A stretch of 7,824 nucleotides of DNA. Origin: Paludibacteraceae bacterium. Lineage in GTDB: Bacteria; Bacteroidota; Bacteroidia; Bacteroidales; Paludibacteraceae. The stretch is from NCBI GenBank assembly GCA_947471245.1, contig CANIXM010000073.1:1-7824 (forward strand), in the 5' to 3' direction. The notes under the pieces are model-generated. The model did no database searches. It was not told the DNA's origin and worked only from the letters and a program-made list of their open reading frames with translations. The position numbers and the translations under genes were made by a program. The stretch's first letter is position 1. Every line of letters starts with the position of its first letter. This document shows positions 1 through 5,601 of the stretch, one piece after another.

Positions 1-158
1 GCAGTCCCTGTCAACACAAAAATTCCTGCTCCAATCACACAGCCCACTCCGAGCAAAGTCAAATTGACCGGGCCAAGATGCCGTTTCAATTTATTATTTT
101 TACTATCGGCTTGCTTTTCTAGTTGCGATAGTGACTTAGTAATAAATAAGTTTTTCAT
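1..158 (-). CDS. APC-family amino-acid permease, N-terminal fragment
   Basis: The gene starts at an ATG (156-158) and runs off the left edge, so only the first 52 residues are visible. A polar N-terminus (MKNLFITKSLSQLEKQ...) is followed by KRHLGPVNLTLLGVGCVIGA, then GIFVLTGT. This is the start of transmembrane helix 1 of the amino acid-polyamine-organocation superfamily. The G-A-G-I turn (residues 43-46) is the unwound substrate-binding segment in this family. The 'LKRxLGxxxLTLLGVG' lead-in resembles bacterial YfnA / cationic amino-acid transporter-like permeases. The protein would sit in the cytoplasmic membrane and import amino acids by cation symport or exchange. Substrate specificity cannot be read from this fragment. 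A TAnnTTTG promoter lies 37 bp upstream. Family assignment is firm; the subfamily is inference. Confidence 0.85.
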   Translation of the reverse strand, partial: MKNLFITKSLSQLEKQADSKNNKLKRHLGPVNLTLLGVGCVIGAGIFVLTGT

Positions 159-194
159 TTTGATTTTAGTAATTTTTTTAACAATTTGATACTA

Positions 195-222
195 CAAAAG
201 TAAGGCTTTTATTTAGCACAAT
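195..222 (-). promoter_or_regulatory. Bacteroidota-type promoter of the permease gene
   Basis: On the minus strand the -7 element TACTTTTG (195-202) fits TAnnTTTG exactly. An ATTG (219-222) lies 16 nt upstream as a -33 candidate, a slightly short spacing. The predicted start of transcription leaves a leader of about 30 nt before the permease ATG. Confidence 0.55.
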
Positions 223-254
223 AACGTTTTGATTTGGAATTCTATGAAAACACA

Positions 255-287
255 ATAGAACGCTTGGCTATGAAGCGCTAATTCTAT
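255..287 (-). terminator. Hairpin between the two-TM gene and the permease promoter
   Basis: ATAGAA-CGCTT (255-265) pairs with AAGCG (273-277) and TTCTAT (282-287), with a 7-nt loop and a 4-nt bulge (CTAA). On the minus strand it is followed by a T-rich stretch (TTGTGTTTTC). It lies about 60 nt past the stop of the gene ending at 348 and before the permease promoter, where a terminator would be expected. The T-tract is interrupted, so efficiency is uncertain. A weaker hairpin (arms 325-329 and 342-346) sits immediately after the stop codon. Confidence 0.45.
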
Positions 288-347
288 CCTTTAAAAAATA
301 ATTAATCAAAAGTAATGCTTGATTGCTGTTGTTGTGAGCTGACAGCC

Positions 348-953
348 TTACTCCACTTTTAGTTTCTTTAACAACTTAACGAAGTCACTCAAATGAGTTA
401 CTAAACTCTCGTAGCTCATTTTTTTAACTTCACTCATTTTCAACGAAGTCGCAATTCCGTCTCCGTCATACTCAAACCTCACGTGTCTAAATGATTGGAG
501 AATGAAATCAATTTCCTTGTTGTCCCAAGTGTCCAAATGGTCATAGTTTGTCTTTGCAATTACTCGAAGTCTACCGCTTACAACTTCACAAATCATATTA
601 TAATTATCAAATTGTCCCACGCCATTTACTTTGGAAAGGAACCATTTGCTTTCCTTTCCAGTCAGGTCTTTTCTAAATCCATTTTTAAATAATTCATTCA
701 TCGGCTTACTGTCAAAGAATTTCTCAGTTCTCCGATATTCAATGTAATTCTGAATTGTCTCAAGTACTATTGAGAAAGTCGGCAGAATAAATAAAGTCAT
801 TATTAGTCCGAGAATAAAGTCGGTACCAATGAAACAATTACCACTGTCACATTTGTAGTATGTCCAAACACACAACGCTGTCGTCAGGATAATAGCTGTC
901 CACTTGAATGTCCTTATTAACTTGTCCTTATTCAGTATGATATAATCTTTCAT
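348..953 (-). CDS. Hypothetical two-TM membrane protein
   Basis: I do not recognise this protein. From the ATG at 953 it is 201 aa: a short basic N-terminus (KDYIILNKDKLIRTFK), TM helix 1 at about residues 17-33 (WTAIILTTALCVWTYY), a short Cys-containing loop (KCDSGNCF), and TM helix 2 at about 45-67 (DFILGLIMTLFILPTFSIVL). A soluble, charged domain of about 130 residues follows, predicted cytoplasmic, ending in a Lys-rich helix (FVKLLKKLKVE). No catalytic motif is visible. An in-frame GTG at 986 would add 11 residues (MQPDSRQLGQS). That codon lies inside the end of the attC-like palindrome, and a weak GGA sits six bases before the ATG at 953, so I prefer the ATG. No TAnnTTTG promoter is seen. 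It follows abiEii by about 200 bp on the same strand, and may be a passenger of the mobile-looking block. Confidence 0.65.
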   Translation of the reverse strand: MKDYIILNKDKLIRTFKWTAIILTTALCVWTYYKCDSGNCFIGTDFILGLIMTLFILPTFSIVLETIQNYIEYRRTEKFFDSKPMNELFKNGFRKDLTGKESKWFLSKVNGVGQFDNYNMICEVVSGRLRVIAKTNYDHLDTWDNKEIDFILQSFRHVRFEYDGDGIATSLKMSEVKKMSYESLVTHLSDFVKLLKKLKVE

Positions 954-983
954 TGATTGTCCGAGTTGTCTTGAGTCTGGCTG

Positions 984-1115
984 CACACAACGACCGAGAC
1001 TATGGGCAGTAGCCGATTGGCGGGCGTATTCTCTGTTGCACTACGATGAAGTGAATGCCTGAGAAAAACCTCCAAAACACTACAAATTAGGCTATTGTCC
1101 CATAGGCGTGTGTTA
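984..1115 (-). repeat. attC-like imperfect palindrome (integron-cassette-type site)
   Basis: This is a 132-bp element with nested inverted repeats. The inner arms CTATGGGCAGTAGCC (1000-1014) and GGCTATTGTCCCATAG (1090-1105) pair over 15 positions, with one G-T wobble and one bulged base. The outer ends CACACAACG (984-992) and CGTGTGTTA (1107-1115) are imperfectly complementary. The spacers between inner and outer arms are unequal (7 versus 1 nt). Length, two nested arm pairs, an extrahelical base and a GTT-containing terminal core (GTTGTGT on the minus strand, 6 of 7 matches to GTTRRRY) all recall integron attC sites. On the minus strand it lies between abiEii and the two-TM gene, and overlaps that gene's possible GTG start. 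No integrase is in the window. It could instead be a dispersed palindromic repeat of Bacteroidota. Confidence 0.5.
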
Positions 1116-1132
1116 CCAAATCGTGCATTGGT
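1115..1132 (-). terminator. Small hairpin after abiEii
   Basis: ACCAA (1115-1119) and TTGGT (1128-1132) form a 5-bp stem with an 8-nt loop, about 25 nt past the abiEii stop and abutting the attC-like element. There is no T-tract, so if it has a role in transcript ending it is not a classical intrinsic terminator. Confidence 0.2.
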
Positions 1133-1154
1133 TGTATAGAATTGGTTTTATTTC

Positions 1155-2012
1155 TTATATTTCTTTCATTTTCGCCCAGTAAGGCAACAATTTCTCACTT
1201 ATTATTCGGATCACTTCTTCAAATTCGAGTTCCTTGTCTCTGTTGATTTTGTTTAGAAATGCTGTCCAACTTCTTTTCCTCTGAGTATTTGTAGCAAAGT
1301 CTGCTGAAAAAAGTGCATGATTCTCTGTATATGTGGTTACCCTGTTTTCAAAGGTTGCTATAATTGCTTCTTCCAATATATCGTTATCAAATTCGTTGTC
1401 AGTTAATAACTTGTAAACATCATAGAAATCCTTCATTCGACTATTTGCTACCGATAATGCTATCATTGCTTGAAACTTTTCGGCGATTACTGTTTCTTTT
1501 GAATATGCTTGTATAATAGGAACTTGCATTTCTTCCAACAGTATTGGATATTCCAATTCTTGAACAACAGGAATCACAATATCGCCAAAACCAACATCAA
1601 CTTGTATTCGTTGTCGAACGGTGTGAAAAGTCGCATCGATATAAAGTCTAACACCGTTATACTTGTCTTGTTGGGTTATTAATTCACCGACAACACTTTC
1701 CGGAATAAATGTTACTTCATCTTCTGATTCTACGGCACATATTTGCCTAAAAACTTTACAAAGTACCTCTATTTCATTCGATATTTGTGTTCCAAGTAAG
1801 TCAACATCTATTGTAGGGCGACTTTTTAGACCTTGCATGGCGTAAATAAATGCACCACCTTTCAGAATCAATTGCTGAGAATAATCAGAGACCGAAATCC
1901 GATATAATAATCGTTCGTGTAAGAAACGGATAATGATAAGCTGAAAATCAATTCCTTCTTTTTTAGCTAAATTGAGCAATCTTGCTCTTATTGAAACTGC
2001 TCTGTTGCTCAT
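1155..2012 (-). CDS. abiEii: AbiEii-type nucleotidyltransferase toxin of a type IV toxin-antitoxin system
   Basis: The 285-aa protein has the DNA polymerase beta-like nucleotidyltransferase signature. K51-G52-G53 is followed by R65-P-T67-x-D69-x-D71 (KGGAFIYAMQ...RPTIDVDLLG), giving the two metal-binding aspartates. A third carboxylate, D139 (IQVDVGFGD), completes the triad. Downstream are the family motifs ETVIAEKFQAMIAL (173-186, K179) and RMKDFYDVYKL (192-202, K194/D195/D198). Family members are bacteriostatic toxins neutralised by AbiEi and limit phage spread by abortive infection. The related mycobacterial MenT enzymes transfer nucleotides to tRNA 3' ends; that substrate is inference here. 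All catalytic residues are present, so the toxin looks active. Its ATG overlaps the abiEi stop by four bases (ATGA, 2009-2012), implying translational coupling. Length is normal for the family. Confidence 0.88.
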   Translation of the reverse strand: MSNRAVSIRARLLNLAKKEGIDFQLIIIRFLHERLLYRISVSDYSQQLILKGGAFIYAMQGLKSRPTIDVDLLGTQISNEIEVLCKVFRQICAVESEDEVTFIPESVVGELITQQDKYNGVRLYIDATFHTVRQRIQVDVGFGDIVIPVVQELEYPILLEEMQVPIIQAYSKETVIAEKFQAMIALSVANSRMKDFYDVYKLLTDNEFDNDILEEAIIATFENRVTTYTENHALFSADFATNTQRKRSWTAFLNKINRDKELEFEEVIRIISEKLLPYWAKMKEI

Positions 2013-2593
2013 AGCATCACGTTGAAATATTGGTTCAACACTGTCGAAACGCGCATATTTTCTGCATATTTCATTAGTTTGTCCAAATTACGGTCTTTTC
2101 TTTTCAGGTAATTTCTCAATACTTCGGAAGTTATGTCTATTCCCACTTTGTTCCGGTAACGAATGGCATCGCACACCGATTTTTCAATGTCATAAATTGT
2201 AATTTCTTCTCCATTGAAGGTTGTTTTCATTACTCCTGTTTCATAAAACCTTTTCTCCCAATAATACAATTTAATAGGAGGATAATCTGGCAAAAGCACT
2301 TTGTTTTTTGCTAGTATGGCAATATGAATTTCTGTTGGAGTTTGAGTAGATAGCTCATAATACCTCCAAGCAGAAAAAAGACAAATTACGGCTTGAGGTG
2401 CTATTCTGCAGACTTCACCCCAACTGGCTTCTTCGGCAAAATCAACATGACGATACAAACCACGTTTTATTTGAACCACTTTTTCGGTTTCTAACAAAGT
2501 TTTCAGCTGATAGTAAAGCGATCTATTTCCACGGATAAGTTTTGATGTCAAATATCCTTTGTTTTTCGCAAATATTTCATCTATTGTTTCCAT
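2009..2593 (-). CDS. abiEi: AbiEi-type antitoxin and transcriptional repressor
   Basis: From the ATG at 2593 this is a 194-aa protein starting METIDEIFAKNKGYLTSK. Residues of about 1-50 form the winged helix-turn-helix of AbiEi antitoxins, with the wing at VVQIKRGLYRH. A C-terminal antitoxin domain follows (WGEVCRIAPQAVICLFSAWR, then ITIYDIEKSVCDAIRYRNKVG and NYLKRKDRNLDKLMKYAENM). In studied AbiE systems this protein blocks the toxin and represses the operon by binding inverted repeats at its promoter. The frame is open to a TTG at 2668, but that extension would include the promoter and operator repeats, and the -7 element TATTTTTG ends 16 nt before the ATG at 2593. I therefore take 2593, with a leader of about 10 nt. 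It overlaps the toxin gene by 4 nt, giving antitoxin-first order as usual. Confidence 0.85.
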   Translation of the reverse strand: METIDEIFAKNKGYLTSKLIRGNRSLYYQLKTLLETEKVVQIKRGLYRHVDFAEEASWGEVCRIAPQAVICLFSAWRYYELSTQTPTEIHIAILAKNKVLLPDYPPIKLYYWEKRFYETGVMKTTFNGEEITIYDIEKSVCDAIRYRNKVGIDITSEVLRNYLKRKDRNLDKLMKYAENMRVSTVLNQYFNVML

Positions 2594-2603
2594 TGCGTAT
2601 AGC

Positions 2604-2653
2604 TTTGCACAAAAATACGGAGAATAATTATTATTACCGTGCTTTTGTGCAAA
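2604..2653 (-). promoter_or_regulatory. abiE promoter bracketed by an inverted-repeat operator
   Basis: Two 17-bp arms, 2604-2620 (TTTGCACAAAAATACGG) and 2637-2653 (CCGTGCTTTTGTGCAAA), are inverted copies matching at 15 of 17 positions, separated by a 16-bp AT-only stretch apart from one G. Each arm also contains a near-palindromic core, TTTGcaCAAA. The arm centres are 33 bp apart, about three helical turns. The -7 element TATTTTTG (minus strand, 2610-2617) lies wholly within the proximal arm, and the distal arm covers the -33 region. A repressor bound to both arms would block RNA polymerase. This matches how AbiEi is known to autoregulate through paired inverted repeats. Confidence 0.7.
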
Positions 2654-2686
2654 AATTATATAAAGCAAGAATCAGTTGACACAGCT

Positions 2687-2966
2687 TTATATTTTGACTT
2701 CATTTCCATTTCCACCCTTTGTAACTCCAATCGTACTTTTTCTCTCGACCAAATTGACCGAAACAATTTAAACATCTCCAACTTCTGAGGCCATTTCTTT
2801 AAGTTGGTTTTTGAGAATCATACTCCAAATTCCATCTGTGCAAAGTAGAAAACGGTCACCTTCATTGTAGCTAAGATTATTCGTAATTTCAATATTCTAT
2901 GTCAGTTTTGTTCCCAATGAACCAGTAAATAGCTAGATGTTCTCCAAGTGTTATACAAAATTCATT
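2687..2966 (-). pseudogene. Remnant of a PP2C-family protein phosphatase
   Basis: The minus strand carries decayed pieces of a PP2C-type serine/threonine phosphatase. One frame (2889-2966) reads ...CITLGEHLAIYWFIGNKTDI, matching the GDSRxYxF strand of PP2C, and ends at a TGA. A shift to another frame (2768-2890) gives NNLSYNEGDRFLLCTDGIWS, the highly characteristic G-D-x-F-L-L-C-x-D-G metal-binding motif. It then runs to an in-frame TAA at 2768. Beyond the stop the same frame continues IGVTKGG..., resembling the C-terminal GG-x-DN-x-T strand, and ends at 2687. The ~70-80 residues normally between the GDSR and DG motifs are reduced to about a dozen codons. Internal deletion, frameshift and stop show it is dead. 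No start codon or 5' domain remains. Confidence 0.6.
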
Positions 2967-3007
2967 TGTGACTTTTGGGGTTTATTTTCAGTCAATGCAG
3001 TATTTTA

Positions 3008-3054
3008 CATAAAAAAAGCAGTAGTAAAGTTGAGAATATCAACCGTACTACTGC
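3008..3054 (-). terminator. Intrinsic terminator of the carboxyltransferase gene
   Basis: GCAGTAGTA (3018-3026) pairs perfectly with TACTACTGC (3046-3054). After an AA/CG internal mismatch, GTTGA (3029-3033) pairs with TCAAC (3039-3043) around a GAATA loop. On the minus strand the stem is followed at once by seven T residues (3011-3017). It starts 20 nt after the stop at 3075 and is a strong rho-independent terminator. Confidence 0.9.
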
Positions 3055-3074
3055 CATGAATTTATGAGGATACC

Positions 3075-4832
3075 TTAGTTTTTTTCAACATAAGCCAATA
3101 CTTCGCCTTTACGAACAATATCACCTTGATTTTTCTCCACTCCTACTATTCTACCATCACAGAAACTTCCGATGTGCTCCAAACCATAATTGGTTTGAAT
3201 GGTGCAAATAGTATCAAATTCTTTGACTATTTTACCGTGTACAGGTTCTACCGACTTTTCATTAAAATCAAGTTCCCAAATCACACGTCCAGTAGCATTT
3301 GACACCACAGGTTCTGCATTTGGATATTTCAATTTGCGGATATCAGGAATTTCAATGGCCGATTTGGAGTATTTTTCTTTAATTGCTGCTTCCAACTCTG
3401 CTTCGAATCGTTTTTTCGCATCGCCGGATTTATAGTCACGATATTGCTTTTCGTGCATTGCAAATTCAAACAATTCTTCATCGTCCTTGCCTCTATCCCA
3501 TCCGTTTGCTTTCATTTCTTCAATGTATTTCGGCAATTCGTTAGGGTAATTGGACTGAGGGTCACCTACAAAGAACTCATACCCATTTTTCTTTGCCAAC
3601 TCAATGATTTCTGCATCCAATTTGCCTGGCAACTGACCAGCTTTACCCAAAATCATATCCCAAGCATTTTTATCTATCATGCTCCAACGTGCTTGACCTT
3701 TTTCCATAAACATTACATTCATCAACGCAATGTTTTTAACGTATTGGCTATAAGGTGTTACCAATGGTGGATTACCCAGTTTAGGCCAAATATATTTCAC
3801 TTCATCAAATAGTTTTACCAGCAATTCATCTTCTGTCAATTCAGTCTTACTATTTTGCTTCAAGTAAGCATTAATATTTGCATGTACTGGTTTCAAGTCG
3901 GCCATTAGTGAACCCATCATACCACCTGGTAGTCCACATCCAATTAATAATGAGGTCATAAACTTATTACGCTCATCAATAAAATAACCCAAGAAATCGT
4001 CCACAAAGCTTTGAGTCAATCGACGGGCTTCCATATAGGCGTTCATGTTGATTTCAGGCACTTTAAATCCAGCATCTTTCAACATGGCTTGAATAGTAAT
4101 CACATCAGGGTGAACCATTCCCCACGAAAGTGGTTCCATGGCTACATCCAAGTAATCACAACCTGCCTTAGCTACTTCCAACATGGATGCCACCGAGAAG
4201 CCTGGTCCTGAGTGACCATGATATTGAATGATTGTATCTGGATGTGCTGTTTTAATGGCTTTTACTATTTTGCCCAACATTTCTGGACGACCGATACCAG
4301 CCATATCTTTCAAACAAATTTCATCAGCACCAGCTGCAATCAATTGTTCTGACATATTGATGTAGTATTCGGCAGTATGCACTTCGGAGTAGGTAATACA
4401 CATGGTAGCCTGTGCTATCATGCCTGCTGCCTTAGCATATTGAATAGAAGGAATAATATTTCTAACATCATTCAACCCACAAAAAATACGAGTAATATCT
4501 ACACCTTGCGATTTTTTCACCTTATACATCAATTCACGTACATCAGCTGGAACAGGATTCATGCGCAATCCATTCAAGCTTCTATCCAACATGTGTGTTT
4601 TAATGCCAGCATCGTTGAATGCTTTTGTAAATGTACGTACTGCATCATTAGGATTCTCACCGTACAATAGGTTAACCTGCTCTGAAGCGCCACCATTGGT
4701 TTCAACACGAGCAAAACATCCCATTTCTATAAGCACAGGTGCTATCTTAGCTAATTGATCCTTGCGTGGCACATATTTGCCAGACGCTTGCCACATGTCT
4801 CGATAAACAAGACTGAATTTAATTTCTTTCAT
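3075..4832 (-). CDS. Carboxyltransferase-domain protein related to pyruvate carboxylase subunit B / oxaloacetate decarboxylase alpha, lacking biotin lysine
   Basis: The 585-aa cytoplasmic protein has an N-terminal TIM-barrel carboxyltransferase domain (about 1-300), the following conserved region (about 300-480), a charged linker, and a C-terminal biotinyl-like barrel (about 528-585). Metal ligands are present: D12 in YRDMWQ, the carbamylatable K175 in LKDMAG, and H205/H207 in YHGHSG. The pyruvate-site residues R11, Q15 and R84 also align. However, the segment that normally reads SMSGMTSQP is PLSWGMVHPD, so the proton-shuttling threonine is missing. In the C-terminal barrel the MKM biotin motif is N548-Y549-G550, so no lysine can carry biotin. 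It probably descends from PycB/OadA, but the reaction may not be biotin-dependent carboxylation. I recall close relatives across Bacteroidota annotated simply as oxaloacetate decarboxylase. It stands alone with its own promoter and terminator, with no biotin carboxylase nearby. Confidence 0.8.
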   Translation of the reverse strand: MKEIKFSLVYRDMWQASGKYVPRKDQLAKIAPVLIEMGCFARVETNGGASEQVNLLYGENPNDAVRTFTKAFNDAGIKTHMLDRSLNGLRMNPVPADVRELMYKVKKSQGVDITRIFCGLNDVRNIIPSIQYAKAAGMIAQATMCITYSEVHTAEYYINMSEQLIAAGADEICLKDMAGIGRPEMLGKIVKAIKTAHPDTIIQYHGHSGPGFSVASMLEVAKAGCDYLDVAMEPLSWGMVHPDVITIQAMLKDAGFKVPEINMNAYMEARRLTQSFVDDFLGYFIDERNKFMTSLLIGCGLPGGMMGSLMADLKPVHANINAYLKQNSKTELTEDELLVKLFDEVKYIWPKLGNPPLVTPYSQYVKNIALMNVMFMEKGQARWSMIDKNAWDMILGKAGQLPGKLDAEIIELAKKNGYEFFVGDPQSNYPNELPKYIEEMKANGWDRGKDDEELFEFAMHEKQYRDYKSGDAKKRFEAELEAAIKEKYSKSAIEIPDIRKLKYPNAEPVVSNATGRVIWELDFNEKSVEPVHGKIVKEFDTICTIQTNYGLEHIGSFCDGRIVGVEKNQGDIVRKGEVLAYVEKN

Positions 4833-4880
4833 ATTTTCGTTGATAATTTATTATTAGCACACTTCAGAAAAGTGAAAAAA

Positions 4881-4888
4881 CAAAAATA
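4881..4888 (-). promoter_or_regulatory. -7 promoter element of the carboxyltransferase gene
   Basis: TATTTTTG on the minus strand fits TAnnTTTG and lies 48 bp before the ATG, leaving a leader of about 40 nt. No -33 TTG at the usual 17-23 nt spacing is visible; a TTTG lies only 11 nt upstream. The element is therefore supported by the -7 match and position only. Confidence 0.5.
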
Positions 4889-5109
4889 TAAAGCAAAAGC
4901 AAATACTTAAAATTCACCATTTTACATTTTCATCTATCCACATTAAATCACTCTATAAATATCCGAATTATTTTTTGATTGACAAACTAAATAAAGAAAT
5001 ATTTCTCTAATAAAATTTCTTTCACTTTGAGGGGCAGTTTTCCAAACGAATGGAAATAAAAATCGGTTCTATAACGAAATTAGGTGGGTGAAACCAAAGA
5101 ATGGAAATA
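4889..5109. other. AT-rich intergenic stretch without a gene
   Basis: No coding region is supported here. Short structures only: a 12-bp perfect palindrome AGAAATATTTCT (4995-5006), an inverted repeat TTTCCA/TGGAAA with a 6-nt loop (about 5039-5056), and an 11-bp direct repeat GAATGGAAATA at 5048-5058 and 5099-5109. None has an obvious function. Confidence 0.4.
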
Positions 5110-5480
5110 TAACCACAAAAGGTCACAAAAAAAACTTAACACATTGAACACATTAAGAAATTCAGTCATTAAAAAGTAAGGACACATAGTTTGCCTTTCG
5201 GCAAATTGGCTTGTGTGACAAAGAGGAAATAAACCACAAATACATTTTTTGAACACGAAGACACAAAGACACAAAGTCGCTAAGAAAAACTCTAGAGTTT
5301 TTCTCGTTGCGTTCTTAAATTTTTCGCAATGAAAAGTGATAAATCAGACTTAGTGTCTTCGCGTTTAGGTTTTCAAAATAGAAGATTTGTACCAAACAAG
5401 ATGTAGAGATGTCGCATGGGCGTCTGATAAAGCATTTTTTGAACGTAAAGGCGCTAAGTTGCTATTGCCAAGGCATTAAT
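5110..5480. repeat. Cluster of degenerate ACACAAAG-type repeats with palindromes
   Basis: This non-coding block holds several decayed copies of a repeat of the 'accacaaag..cacaaag' type often seen between genes in Bacteroidota. Copies start near 5113, 5231 and 5433. The sequence CATTTTTTGAAC occurs twice, exactly 190 bp apart (5243-5254 and 5433-5444), each followed by a similar AAG-rich tail. An inverted pair (5252-5270 versus 5347-5365, 16 of 19 matching) encloses a perfect 22-bp palindrome at 5283-5304 centred on TCTAGA. A separate hairpin TTTGCC-TTTC-GGCAAA lies at 5190-5205, with outer ACACA/TGTGT pairing (5182-5186, 5212-5216). A further imperfect stem with G-U pairs lies at about 5407-5425. 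These features suggest an old repeat insertion; no transposase is seen. Confidence 0.55.
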
Positions 5481-5511
5481 ATCGTGTACCCACCCAAAAC
5501 GTTTAGAGCCA

Positions 5512-5539
5512 AAAAATGCCTCATCGAAGAGGCATTTTT
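5512..5539 (-). terminator. Intrinsic terminator of the amylase gene
   Basis: AAAAATGCCTC (5512-5522) and GAGGCATTTTT (5529-5539) form a perfect 11-bp stem with a six-base ATCGAA loop. The A/T flanks supply a T-tract on either strand, so it can act in both directions. It lies about 60 nt past the amylase stop at 5602. Confidence 0.88.
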
Positions 5540-5601
5540 AAAATCAAATATTTCTTACATTTATTTTAACCATCAAGTCTATACTTGTGACCTAAAACCA
5601 C

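Noticed and set aside
3199..4758. Several plus-strand open frames opposite the carboxyltransferase gene
   Set aside because: They are antisense shadows of a long conserved coding frame and lack starts, promoters or recognisable sequence.
4995..5006. 12-bp palindrome AGAAATATTTCT as an operator
   Set aside because: It is over 100 bp upstream of the nearest promoter box, is almost pure A/T, and is likely by chance in such DNA.
5080..5274. 64-codon minus-strand open frame rich in Cys, Phe and Leu
   Set aside because: It is the translation of the ACACAAAG-type repeats (LCVFVFKK-like runs), has no promoter box near it and no recognisable domain.
5251..5280. Tandem ACACAAAG units as a possible CRISPR array
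   Set aside because: Units are only 8-9 bp, degenerate and lack unique spacers of regular length; no cas genes are present.
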